Below are positions 35,401 to 44,624 of a stretch of 64,000 nucleotides of DNA, piece after piece. The translations under genes and the position numbers were made by a program. This DNA is from Paracyclopina nana (lineage: Eukaryota; Arthropoda; Copepoda; Cyclopoida; Cyclopettidae), in assembly GCA_019096065.1 (NCBI GenBank), contig JAGUCH010000005.1, positions 3,906,001 through 3,970,000 of the forward strand. Direction: 5' to 3'. Each line of letters opens with the position of its first letter. Positions within the stretch are counted from its first letter, which is position 1. The notes below the pieces were generated by a model, which ran no database searches, had not been told where the DNA came from, and saw only the letters and a list, made by a program, of their open reading frames with translations.

Positions 35401-37402
35401 CCTTTAAAGGGGGATTATTTGGAATTGGGCCGATCAGTAGCGGTCTAAGATGGAGAAACTAACGAGGTCGTTGGGTCATATAATTATGCAATTTGTGTAG
35501 TAACTAGGTCAATGCTATTGATGTGTGACCGATATTGACGGATCAGTAAGCCCAAGTCTTGGGAGGCAGCGAATGGATCTAACACCCTATAGGGCTATAT
35601 GGAATGGAAGAACAGAGCCAATGGTGTTTTTTGCTTTCAAGGAAGAATCAAGATTATTCTTTATGCGCCAATAATTTTCCCTCCTGCAGACCTAAATGTA
35701 TAAAGGTCTACAGTGCATCGGCATGAAAATGCTTTCCTGCAGATCACGCTTTGATGAGGATAATGGAGGCTTTCTGGCAAGATAGCCCTGATTGATCAAT
35801 CAAGCCACAATCAATCATCGATTGCAGTGGTACGTGAACTGGAGGCAAAACTTTGTGCAAAAAGCATTTTTGAAAAATGCATATGGTACGGGCGACAGCC
35901 GGAACCTCAACTCAGATAATCTTGGTTAAACAAAAGTTACGACAACTAACCTATTTGAGTCATGTTCTGACTAATTAATGGCACTTTGCTCGAGGAGGAG
36001 AAATTAACATTAGCCGAAAGTCAAAGTGGAAAGAGAAAAATGGGTCTTCTTCTAAATTGGCTCCATGTATTGAGTTAATTACAACTAGTATGATATCCGA
36101 CACCAAAAGAAGAATGCTCCTTTTTGCGAAAGTTCCCCCAAAGTCTAAGCAGCACCTTCTTAAAGTTCTCTCCCCATCGACTAAGTATGAAAAATGAGAC
36201 ATCCATAGGCAAATTTTCATTAAGGAGCTAGTGGAAGAATTTTCATGCAAAGTAGATACAGCTATTTTTCTAGATACTTCTAGGGGAGCTTCAGCAGCTA
36301 GCAACTTCCTTTTTCCCCTCGCTTGCAGCATTTCTGCCTCTGCTGTAATGAAGAGAGGGCTGCTGTTATCTTTACATTTGTCATACTACTCTGCTGGAAA
36401 AGATAATGGAAATGCATTAATGCTCATCATCATCATCAGTATCTTGCTTGCAAATTCTTGATGTGCATCAAAAGTATTCTGCCAAATGATGTGGAAGAAA
36501 GTAGGCAAGTATCTGTAATCCGACACAATACATCAGAGGGGCTACTGACCCTATGCCTCGCAAACTCTATACCGTGAACCCCATTTCCTCATTTTCCTGC
36601 TTTTGGCTATATTCATTAATTTAAGCTATGAACGTTACAAACTTCCAGGGGAACCTTATTCAGCGAAAATGCGAAGCATGTTCTACTATAGACTATTCAA
36701 AAGTTTTACAATATCTTCGGGTGAAGAATCCTTATACACAAATGATTAGCATTCTTGGGCTAAGCTTTCACAACACTATTTGCACATATAATGCATGAAG
36801 CTGAGTAAGTGGATATGCATTTTCCCACGAGGCTCCGTTGATGGTTGTAAAAGTGGGTAGATCGTGTGCATGACTGAGTTAGCCTTGACTTCATAATCAC
36901 TGCAAGGCACTTAATAACCATGATAGACCAGTCATAAATCGACGATGAAATGGGCCATAAATGTCAGCATGGAATCCGCACAGAAGGGGAACAATTTTAT
37001 GCAGACACTTTTGGTAATATGGCACGCGCGTTCCATTTCTATTACATTGCTTTCCAATGTTCATGGCTATATAGTATCTGACCAGATATGGTCAGTACCA
37101 ATTTCTCCTTTGGTAAATTGGAATTATTGGAAAACTTACTGATCTTTCAGGTGGAAAATGGCTTCTGCACCAGTACCAGGCAATCCCAATGCAGCAGCCA
37201 ATTTGTCCTCCCCTTTGTACACATCCAAGATCCACACTTCAGTGGTTGAGTTGGAATGGACTTCAGTCACCAAAGCTTTGATTGCAATTGTTGCTCTCAC
37301 TATTCTCTTTTCAGGGGGCAAAACAGAGGGCTTGCAAGTGTCTTTAGCCCACGAAAGGGTCAAAAAGGCCAAAAAAGTAAGGATTTCCCACTTGTTTCTC
37401 AT
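23430..37402 (-). CDS. Secreted modular matrix protein: NtA-like, TSP1, TSPN/LamG, TSP1, 5 EGF, EMI-like tail
   Basis: Fourteen exons, all phase-consistent, 904 aa: 37140-37402, 34813-35009, 33324-33512, 29269-29474, 28918-29081, 28428-28551, 26678-26864, 26254-26508, 25668-25872, 25213-25424, 24921-25157, 24626-24721, 23931-24126, 23430-23613. In order: signal peptide (1-19); an agrin-NtA-like domain (about 22-153: VWILDVYKGED, NVSHFGDSSRCWNEL); thrombospondin type 1 repeat (WSPWSEWSPCSQSC); a TSPN/laminin-G domain (about 217-410: RPGSYFLLPFMEAFG, INDGHWHQLAIR, GEIEQLTFVDE); an acidic linker; a second TSP1 (DLDWSAWSPCSKSC); a linker; five EGF repeats (CxxGCxNGGxC); and a Tyr/Cys-rich tail (RRYETVREP, EYKTIIKTVYRTAYKC) resembling EMI domains. 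An earlier stop at 23927 is avoided by a GTAATT donor; both ends may be used. Probably an extracellular signalling-matrix protein; I cannot name the orthologue. Confidence 0.8.
26865..28427 (-). other. Intron of the modular matrix gene
   Basis: Phase-0 intron between the TSPN exon ending in GYMYQ and the exon starting GEIEQLTF. Open frames inside it (for example 28147-28347 minus and 27874-28221 plus) do not splice in frame and look like chance. Nothing else seen. Confidence 0.5.
29475..33323 (-). other. Large intron of the modular matrix gene, hosting a MITE
   Basis: 3.85 kb, phase 1. It contains the PIF/Harbinger-type element at 30647-31142. No coding exon supported in the remainder; open frames such as 32003-32248 (-) and 32057-32299 (+) lack recognisable content. 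Confidence 0.5.
30644..31145. mobile_element. PIF/Harbinger (Tourist-like) MITE with TAA target-site duplication
   Basis: Perfect 16-bp terminal inverted repeats TGCCCTGTTCATCTAC at 30647-30662 and, inverted, 31127-31142. Both are flanked by TAA (30644-30646 and 31143-31145), the 3-bp TWA duplication typical of PIF/Harbinger elements. The 496-bp element has no transposase frame. Inside, a second imperfect inverted repeat (CTAGGATTGACTAAA at 30775-30789; TTTAGTCAACCCTAG at 30958-30972, with another copy at 30841-30855) suggests nesting or subterminal repeats. Confidence 0.8.
33513..34812 (-). other. Intron of the modular matrix gene
   Basis: 1.3-kb phase-1 intron between the second NtA-like exon and the first TSP1 exon. 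No additional feature seen. The open frame at 33537-33821 (+) looks like chance. Confidence 0.45.
35010..37139 (-). other. First intron of the modular matrix gene
   Basis: 2.1-kb phase-2 intron that splits the NtA-like domain. It contains a short tandem duplication at 35366-35420, in which CCTTTAAAGGGGGATTATTT appears twice with a 34-bp period. No coding sequence supported. Confidence 0.45.
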
Positions 37403-37471
37403 TATGTAGAACTGCAGTTCATGTTGGCGCCAGTGTTTGAAAAGAGAAAGCAGCCTACGTAAAGGGACTGC

Positions 37472-38118
37472 TTAGAAGGAAAGTCTGAGAAAAACTAATG
37501 CCGGTTTTGCTTTTGATTTTCGCGCGTGTGCTCTCTTATCATCATCGCGCTCGAGCGCAAGAATATGGTTAATACATGCGCAGGCAGCTCTTCTCTTTGT
37601 TGTTGCTTTCTCTTTTGCTTCGGCGGCTTTAGCTATCTCAGTGGGATGTTCAGACACTTTTCCTACTTCCCCATTGTTGTTGTTGTCATTGGAACTCTCT
37701 GATACTCCTAAAACAAACGCTCTTGTGAGTAAGTGTATTACAAATCCTGCAAATACTTCAAATAGGTAAACTCCTAAAAATATAACCTTTGTTTCACATA
37801 AGCTTTCGATATAATTTGCATATCGAGCTTTCTTGCTAATTAAGTGACCTCAGTGACATTTCACCCTTGAGGCGGTAAACAAAGCTTGCACATCTATCAA
37901 CTTGGATTATTGCCCTGTTCTTTTTGCAAAGCCGCTCCAAATAAAAAATGAGCTATTTCTGCGGAAAGCTCACTCGGCTGTAGATCTAGGGCCGGATCTG
38001 GTGAGTTTGGTTCTATATAGCTAACTAGCCAGAGGTGCTGCTGTAGTATATTCCAATGGTCCCCTACAACGCAGTGAAAGCCGGGCGTAGAATTTAGATC
38101 GCTTTCTAAAAAGAGGTG
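37472..38118 (-). CDS. Possible two-exon 3' end of an unrecognised minus-strand gene
   Basis: Two open segments splice in phase 1: about 37894-38118 (acceptor CTCTTTTTAG; reading SDLNSTPGFHCVVGDHWN... DLQPSELSAEIAHFLFGAALQKEQ) and 37472-37707 (acceptor GTTTTAG; reading VSESSNDNNNNGEVGKVSEHPTEIAKAAEAKEKATTKRR...). The second part is charged and rich in Lys, Ala and Glu. No upstream start exon could be placed, and the donor (GTTGAT) is weak. I recognise no family; this may be a chance alignment of open frames. Confidence 0.25.
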
Positions 38119-38409
38119 CAGCAAATATATGTATCTAACATCTTTTTTTGGCAGCAAATATTTCTATATATCTACATACATAATAGGTTTGTTTGCTTTA
38201 GAGAACAATTGGCTCGACACACACCTGCAAAAAAAGAGGAGTAGCTTAGCTCAATTTGGTCCAGGGATCGAGCTTAAATGTGAAAGCCCCTCCCGCTTTC
38301 TTCTTCCGCGTACACGTTGGACAATATTTGGGTCCAGACATTTGATATGAGGTCCACAAAAACCACGAAGCAGCCTAGTACGAAGAAAAACTAGGAGTGG
38401 CACCCAACC
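37708..38409. other. Region upstream of the Shisa-like gene
   Basis: Lies between the matrix gene's start (minus, 37402) and the plus-strand membrane-protein gene. Probably contains the latter's promoter or an upstream exon. Only the uncertain minus-strand exon noted separately was seen. Confidence 0.35.
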
Positions 38410-38946
38410 ATGAACGAGAACCTGCTCAGGTTGTGGCCTTTTATGGCCTTGTCCGCAAGGCCTTGCCTTAGTTACAATCCCAACGCAGTTTTGTGTGCCC
38501 TTAATGAATACATAGACGATGAAGATGAGACTGTGCGTGAGTACTACGAGTGTCCGGGACCTGAAGATCCTTCGGACTTCACTGTGTGCTGCCAAGAAAA
38601 GTGCTGCCAGCTCAAGCATGTCGACTCCATTTTGGGCGTGGACTTGAAGATAGCAATGATCATTTCCCTAACTGTCATAGTCATTTGTGTCATCAGTGGA
38701 ATAGTGCTGATTATTTGCTGTTTTGCACACCCTTGTCCTCTCTACGATACTTGCTCTGGATCTTGGGACAAGGACCAGACCACAATCAGCCCAGGTATGG
38801 TCCTCACCATGCCCCCCATGGACGACGATGAAGATAACCAGGAGAACGTGGAGGAGCAGCAGCTGTTAGCAACCAAGGATCAAAATGGAAAGATCAATCA
38901 TATCGTGGTCAACGACAAAGAGACGGAGAAGGCTGAACTCGTTTAA
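38410..38946 (+). CDS. Shisa-like single-pass membrane protein
   Basis: 178 aa in one open frame. A short hydrophobic leader (weak signal peptide) is followed by an extracellular Cys-rich segment with YYECPGPEDPSDFTVCCQEKCC, the paired-cysteine pattern of Shisa-like proteins. One transmembrane helix (about residues 79-102, IAMIISLTVIVICVISGIVLIICC), a Cys/Pro juxtamembrane stretch FAHPCPLYDTC, and an acidic cytoplasmic tail follow. Shisa-family proteins act in receptor maturation and trafficking; the assignment rests on layout and Cys pattern only, and VOPP1/WBP1-like proteins are an alternative. The ATG chosen is the first of the frame. An upstream exon spliced at the CCTTAG before 38472 is possible and could supply a better signal peptide. 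Confidence 0.6.
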   Translation: MNENLLRLWPFMALSARPCLSYNPNAVLCALNEYIDDEDETVREYYECPGPEDPSDFTVCCQEKCCQLKHVDSILGVDLKIAMIISLTVIVICVISGIVLIICCFAHPCPLYDTCSGSWDKDQTTISPGMVLTMPPMDDDEDNQENVEEQQLLATKDQNGKINHIVVNDKETEKAELV

Positions 38947-39044
38947 GACTGCTGCCATATTTGTGATGACACAAAGCACGAAAAAGACAATTTTACTACA
39001 GCACAAAGAGCTTTTTTCAGTATTTGTATGTTGTTTGCCAAGAC

Positions 39045-39050
39045 AATAAA
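39045..39050 (+). terminator. Polyadenylation signal AATAAA, Shisa-like gene
   Basis: AATAAA about 100 bases downstream of the stop codon of the Shisa-like gene and 130 bases before the convergent malonyl-CoA decarboxylase stop. Confidence 0.6.
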
Positions 39051-39179
39051 ACCTGCCTTACCTTTTGCTTGATTAGGAAAAACGTGGCTTGTCATTCACT
39101 ATTTATTCTGCATGAAGAAAAGCTCGCGAAATAGGATAAATCACAGTGTATATAGTAGAGGGTCATAAACTAACTTACA

Positions 39180-40953
39180 TTACAGCTTGCTAGATTCGCT
39201 ATGAGTTTGCCTCGATAGTTGCCTAATTTGCTCGCTGCCATCTATAAGTGCATTTTCTTGATACTGGCATGAGTTTTCCTCCAGCTTTTCGAGGTAATAA
39301 CGATAATTCACCATAATGCCACAGGAATTTGTCAATCCTCTTGGGGACAAATCTGCCCACCAATTTAGCCTCCACATGGTAGCTCCGTTTCTCAGATGAA
39401 AATTGGCCACAGGATCGAGAGCGAATTTGCGCCGTTTCTCCGCAAACAAATATTGAGCACAAAGCCGCATCAAAACAGGCTCAAGAGCATCTCGTAATTT
39501 CTCATTTTGAGCCCACTGGTTCGACTTCAAGGCAGTGCATAAGCTATCATAAAAATCATCTGTTGGGCCATAAAAAGAGCTCAGTATTTTTGCCTTTTCC
39601 TCCGCAGTGAGCAACTCCGGAATTTCTCCCTTCATCGTCATTTGGAGAGACTTGAGGAGCCAAACACGGAATCCCGGAATGGGCGATAGCGTGGAAAATT
39701 GGTTCATATTTGGAAACTCCTCCTTGAGCTTCTTCACGGCCTGCTTGATGAGAGAGTTGCCCAATTCGATGCCTTGAAGGCCAGTTTGAGTTGATGTAAT
39801 GGAGTAAAAAATAGCGGTCGTGCACAACGCAGGGTCTTCAGTTCCTGCAGAGCCTTTGATGTTATCCATCACCTCATTGTCGACATCGATCGAAGATGTC
39901 TTCTTTACCTAAAAGAGACCACGTTGCCTACACCTTAAGAGGTAAAAATGCAATTCAAATTACTTGTCTGTGATGTTTGACCACACTGCCAATCGATGAT
40001 GATATCTCAGTGGTCAAAGCCACGTGAAGAACCACTATGGGCTCACCAGGCATGCAGCGGTGGGTCAAGACAAAGCAGCGGCGATAAGGCCCAACTCTGG
40101 CCTTCAAATCAGTCCAATTTCGAATTGGGTGGACAGCTTCATAATCCGAGATCTTCTGGAGCATGGCACAGGGTGACTGCCAAGTTATTTGCTCCAGATC
40201 AAGCAAACCTGCAGAGAACCAATGGGCGAGCAAATCTTTGAGGTGACCACTCATGGTGCGAAGGGCCAATCTGTGTTCATTGGACAAAGCCCGTTGGGAG
40301 ACCAAGATGTCAAGCGTATCAGCTCTGAGGTCACTCAAGAACTTGACGCCTTCTTGTGACACTTGTGCAACTTTTGTGTAAAGCCAGTTATACGGCGGAT
40401 CCAAAACGCTGCGAAGTTGAAGCTCAGCTTTGACTAGATTTTCCGGATCAGAGACACTACTGCAGATTTCTTTTGCCTTTGCAATCAACTCAGCCTCGTT
40501 GATCTTCAGCTTGGTGGCCAAATGAACAAGGATCTCTTCCTTGCCATCAATGTTATCGTAAAGTTCAGTAAACCTCTTTGTAAGCCTCTCAATGGTTAGG
40601 GTGCTCGATTTTTTGTCTCGCAACTGAACAATCTCTTCGATGATCTCGATCACTTTTGCAGCCGTTGGAGCTTCTTCTTGATTTTCTGGGACTTCAGTCA
40701 GACTTTTAGCGGCCAATGGTCTTGCAAGGGTGGTAAAGCATTCAGCAAAGCTCAGTTGATAGCTGTCATCCATTTTACCAATGTCTTGACGCAATGAGGT
40801 CAGTTGCTGCACTGACGCGCCCCTTTTGAAAACTTTGATGTCTCCATTCATTTTGCTGCCATAAGTTATTATGCCACGTCTGGAATCTGATAAAGTCCTT
40901 GTATGAAGGCCATGGCGGAAAGCCTTAATGGTGTTCATGGCAGTCGAACTCAT
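39180..40953 (-). CDS. MLYCD: Malonyl-CoA decarboxylase
   Basis: Converts malonyl-CoA to acetyl-CoA and CO2, relieving inhibition of carnitine palmitoyltransferase and so favouring fatty-acid oxidation. Two exons, 39964-40953 and 39180-39908, joined in phase 0; 572 aa. The N-terminal helical domain is followed by the catalytic GNAT-like domain: ISDYEAVHPIRNWTDLKARVGPYRRCF, GEPIVVLHVALT, SITSTQTGLQGIELGN, LSPIPGFRVWL and FHLRNGATMWRLNWWADLSPRG (catalytic His region), NSCGIMVNYRYYL. The N-terminus is basic and Ser/Thr-rich, compatible with mitochondrial import, and the protein ends in SKL, a peroxisomal PTS1 signal. Dual targeting is known for animal MLYCD. The frame is intact. Convergent with the Shisa-like gene. 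Confidence 0.93.
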
Positions 40954-41935
40954 GATTTCTGGCGCATGCGTGCAATCACCACCTCTTTTTCATGCGGAAC
41001 ATTTTAATATTATGTGCCTTGGCTTCATATCTTAAGTGTGCATCTCTCCTATGTAGCAAAAGCAATTAGTGCAAATATAACTAAAAAACAAAAAAGGCTT
41101 TCGTAGATAACATAAAGATGGAAAAGCTATAGTAACTGAGAAATTGGATAATGACGAAACAAAGAATTGAAAAATAATGATAGATAATAAATATACGAAA
41201 ACAAATAAAGTTTTCTCGTTAAGCCACTTGGCCACGACACTCACATTGAAAGCCTTTTTTGAAGTTTTAGTTTTCAGAAGTGCGAACTTTCAACTTTGTG
41301 CTCAAGTCAGCTGATGGGGCGAAAGCGAAAATGCAAAAAAGAAAACTAATTTTTGTCAACAAACTGAACTATATTTTTTTCATGCTTTTTGAAGTGAAAA
41401 AAGTTATCGCTAATTCGTAGTTTTGACAATTTTTTACCCAAGTTTTATTTTGATAACTCTACTTCCGTTTTTGGTCGCCCTCTTCCTTTTTTCCCGACAC
41501 TGTTTACGGCTGAAACGTAAGTAAATTTCTCGCTTCTTTTACTCGGGTTTTGGCCCAAATCTGAGCTTGGAAACATAAGAAATTTGTAGATTAAGTTAGC
41601 AACTTTGTCAGAATAGCTAATTTGATGTAAATGAAATTGCCGTGATTGCAATTGAAAAAAACTCGTATTTGCCTTAAAAATTTCTTTAACTACATCAAAA
41701 GCTGCGATCATAAATGAAATTAGAGGCCTTTCAGATAAAACTGAGGCCATCTCGCATCTAAAATCTTTGCTCAACTTATGTTAATGCTAAGTATGCGATA
41801 TGTCAAAATCATCAGGTCTAAAACACAAGCCAATTGGCTCATTTTAAGCTCAAATCGAAAATACTGCCGTCACATGTCAATTACATTAAAGCAATAAAAG
41901 CAACCTCTTGCATATTTCAGGTAATCCAAGCCAGG
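40954..41935. other. Divergent promoter region of MLYCD and RpL11
   Basis: About 1 kb, AT-rich. It should contain both promoters and the non-coding first exon of RpL11, since an acceptor TATTTCAG lies at 41913-41920, just before the RpL11 start. A minus-strand open frame within it is listed separately. Confidence 0.45.
41445..41774 (-). CDS. Hypothetical ORF with AT-hook-like end
   Basis: A 109-codon open frame, usable from an internal Met (MASVLSERPLISF...) directly after a good acceptor (GATTTTAG). The last residues NSVGKKGRGRPKTEVELSK resemble an AT hook or a basic ribosomal-protein tail. It sits in the MLYCD/RpL11 divergent promoter region. No homologue is recognised and no partner exon was found, so it may be non-coding. 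Confidence 0.2.
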   Translation of the reverse strand: MSKDFRCEMASVLSERPLISFMIAAFDVVKEIFKANTSFFQLQSRQFHLHQISYSDKVANLIYKFLMFPSSDLGQNPSKRSEKFTYVSAVNSVGKKGRGRPKTEVELSK

Positions 41936-42528
41936 ATGGTGGTTGAAGCGAAAGCAAAGAACTGTATGAGGGATGTCAAAATCCGCAAATTGTGTATGAA
42001 CATTTGCGTTGGTGAGAGCGGTGATAGGCTGACCCGTGCTGCCAAGGTCTTGGAGTCCTTGACTGGTCAGACCCCCGTTTTCTCAAAGGCCAGATACACC
42101 GTTAGGTCTTTTGGTATCAGGCGTAACGAGAAGATCGCTGTCCACTGCACAGTTCGTGGTGCTAAGGCTGAAGAAATTCTCGAGCGTGGCCTGAAGGTAT
42201 ACTAGTTATCACTCATGCATTGGATGTGTGCTGTAATGGTTATCTATAGGTCCGAGAGTATGAGTTGCGTCGTGAGAACTTCAGTGAGAATGGCAACTTT
42301 GGTTTCGGCATCCAAGAACACATCGATCTGGGCATCAAGTATGATCCCTCAATCGGTATCTATGGTATGGACTTTTACGTTGTCCTTGGCCGCGCTGGCA
42401 TGAATGTGAGGCACCGAAAGAAGAAGACCGGTCGTGTTGGATTCCCTCACAGACTTGTCAAGGATGATGCTATGAAGTGGTTCCAGACCAAGTATGACGG
42501 TATCATTTTGAACGCCAAGGCCAAGTAA
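41936..42528 (+). CDS. RpL11: 60S ribosomal protein L11 (uL5)
   Basis: Component of the large-subunit central protuberance, contacting 5S rRNA. Coding exons 41936-42196 and 42250-42528, phase 0; 179 aa. The whole protein is typical: [98 protein letters not shown], and a Lys-rich C-terminal half ([11 protein letters not shown]). The start is the ATG 15 bases after an acceptor, so a non-coding or very short first exon upstream is likely. Codon use is more GC-rich than in the neighbours, as expected of a highly expressed gene. Confidence 0.97.
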
Positions 42529-42565
42529 AAAAAATACAAAAATGCTATGACTCCATATCGAAATG

Positions 42566-42571
42566 AATAAA
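42566..42571 (+). terminator. Polyadenylation signal AATAAA, RpL11
   Basis: AATAAA 38 bases after the RpL11 stop codon, giving the short 3' UTR usual for ribosomal-protein mRNAs. Confidence 0.7.
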
Positions 42572-42766
42572 ATCGGTGTGAGTTCTGTAAGAATGGTCTA
42601 TGTTTCTCAATCCATAGAGCCTACTTCGTATTGGAGCTATTGAAGTTTCTCCTTACACGGTTTTTGGCAGTCAAGGAAAAGAACTAAAAGAAGTACATGA
42701 TTAAAAGGCCGAGAGAAAGCTACACTGTCACCAATTCTGGTGTGTTACCATTTTGAGTGGGTGCCA

Positions 42767-42865
42767 GTACTTTGATCTAAAAAGATCTAAAAAAATCTAA
42801 AAAAATATGTTCGTAGATCGTAAAACATAAACACCCTGTAGATCTTAAAACGTAGATCAAAGTAC
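42767..42865. repeat. Small foldback with 13-bp inverted repeats
   Basis: GTACTTTGATCTA at 42767-42779 and its exact complement TAGATCAAAGTAC at 42853-42865 enclose 73 bases with further short GATCTA/TAGATC and TCTAAAAAAA repeats. It could be a tiny foldback element or a degenerate MITE. Confidence 0.45.
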
Positions 42866-42871
42866 GGTTTC

Positions 42872-44589
42872 CCTTTAGAGCCAATGGTTTATACGTACGA
42901 GCGGATCCGCCATATTTCGACAAAATTAAACCGAACAAAAGCTGTCTTCTGTTTTGCTGCACTGTTGTTTCTCGATTTCGGTTTGATTACCAGTTTTGAT
43001 TGGACTTGTCAATTGGGACATTTGCTTTTCATAAATGACATGATTATTGCTAATCTCGGCTAGGATTTAATTCATAAAAAAAGTTCCGTGCAAAGAAAAT
43101 TCAACGAATCACACAACCTTTCCTAAGAAGTTTCTCGCGTTGCCAAAGCCTGAGCTGTGTTGAATCGGTTTTTTCGGTTCAAAAACCGCAGTTTTTATTT
43201 TGCTCACCGGCAATTTCTGGGCTGGCATGCGGAACGCAATCAAGAGAAATTGTAAAAAAAACTTTTCAGATGGAGACATTTTATCCAAAGCTAAGAGTAC
43301 CTCGTAGTTGAATGACTGTTCGGATAAGATCTTGTCTTCAACCAACACAGACGCAGCTCGTAGAAATGCAATCAAGATGAAGTGTGAAGCACACATGAGA
43401 AGAACCCACAAATCAACCAGAAGCTTTTGCCACTTTTAAAAAGCTGTTATGTCGCAGCGCCTGCTAATCCTTTAAAAATTCAGCAATTGGTTAATGGCTA
43501 TTTTTCTCGCCAAAACCAAAGAAAAAAGTAAACAAAGTTATGAACGTGTCATCTCAGCCTAAGAATGCGCCTGGCAACCCAGAATCCGTAGGGGGCAGAC
43601 CCATACTCGTAACTCAGCGTTTAACTGGCATTTGGACGTCTATCCGCCGCTTGGGAGCAGTCTCAGTTACGGGCGTCCACTTCAACGACGCGCAATCAGC
43701 TGCCGAGCTGAGTACTGAGTAGATCGTGTGCGCGCTACTCAGTTCGGGAGCTGAGCGAGCGCACGCGTTGAGCGTTTTCCAGCGTGGAGAAAACCTGAAT
43801 GGCTGCGGCCGACGCTTCGCGGTCGGCCCGGGGCAGATTTTGGCTGGGTCAGACTTGAATCTTGCCAGCTCCGACGACGCGAAGGACTGCAACGCTAGCC
43901 TCTATCGCTTGGCATAACCTCTGGAGGCCGTTTTCGAGGTCGTCACATTATAGGACCTGGCGGGCGTGGATCCTTAAATCAAAAGGTAGGCCTTTTCAGC
44001 CTTTTTTCACCACCCAAATCGGGCTCGTTTTGACGTTGTTGGGGCCGTTAGGGCGTGATGCGGGACGTTGTGTACAACGACTCTTTGTGTACGTGTGTCC
44101 CACTGGCGCTAGAGGACACACAAATCAAGGTAGATTTAAAAGGGGAGCTTTAAAAAATGCAGGAGGAGAAGATGTCACTTCATGCCTTAAAGTGGCTAAG
44201 TTGCATGTCGTATACAAAGCAGCGTGCGATTGATTAATGTTTTCCATAATAAGCTACGTCGGTGATGTATATAGGTGATTTTGACAAAAAGTGGTGATAC
44301 GAGGCCCTTTTTCCATATCTGTCATTCGATACCTTATTAGCTGCGTTCAGCTGCGAAAATGTCTCAATCTTGTGCCTCGTATTCAACTACAGTGCCCGAA
44401 GTGCTAAAGCTGGAAGCTCAATGATTTAACCACGTACGACGCTCACTTTGTCGCAAAGGTAGCAATTTTCGTGTAGACTTCGTGATGAATGCGACCTAAT
44501 GACGTACGATCTCAATCACCACGCATGCATGCATATGCTGTAGCATATATGCTATGAAAGCGAACCCGCATCAAAGACTTCTGATGTCA
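42872..44589. other. Intergenic region with a CpG-rich structured island
   Basis: Mostly AT-rich except for a conspicuous GC- and CpG-rich stretch, listed separately. The minus-strand open frame at 43109-43411 reads LLMCASHFILIAFLRAASVL... and has no recognisable homology. Confidence 0.4.
43555..43925. other. CpG-rich island with several strong hairpins
   Basis: This ~370-bp stretch is rich in CG dinucleotides, unlike the surrounding AT-rich DNA. Foldable segments follow one another: GTGCGCGCT...AGCGCAC around CTCAG...CTGAG (43728-43765), GTTTTCCA...TGGAGAAAAC (about 43774-43794), and GGCCGACGC TTC GCGGTCGGCC (43807-43828). No conserved protein frame was recognised. It may be an unmethylated promoter island, a structured non-coding RNA gene or a GC-rich first exon. 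Confidence 0.4.
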
Positions 44590-44624
44590 TATAAAAATGT
44601 GGCTTGAATTTTGAAGCCGGCAGT
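44590..44624 (+). promoter_or_regulatory. Predicted TATA/initiator promoter, possibly of the innexin
   Basis: TATAAAA at 44590-44596 lies 31 bases before CAGT at 44621-44624. A GT donor (CGAAG/GTCAGT) at 44808 would close a ~187-nt first exon, and an acceptor (TTTGTTTTCCAG) at 48341, 65 nt before the innexin ATG, could receive it. The 3.5-kb splice is an inference. Confidence 0.4.

Noticed and set aside
38230..38345. Minus-strand frame MSGPKYCPTCTRKKKAGG as a first exon for the possible gene at 37.5-38.1 kb
   Set aside because: No GT donor follows before its stop codon, so it cannot be joined to the downstream segments.
43141..43195. GGTTTTTT...AAAAACC hairpin considered as a tRNA T-arm
   Set aside because: No acceptor stem, D-arm or anticodon arm could be placed around it. 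No tRNA was recognised anywhere in the window.
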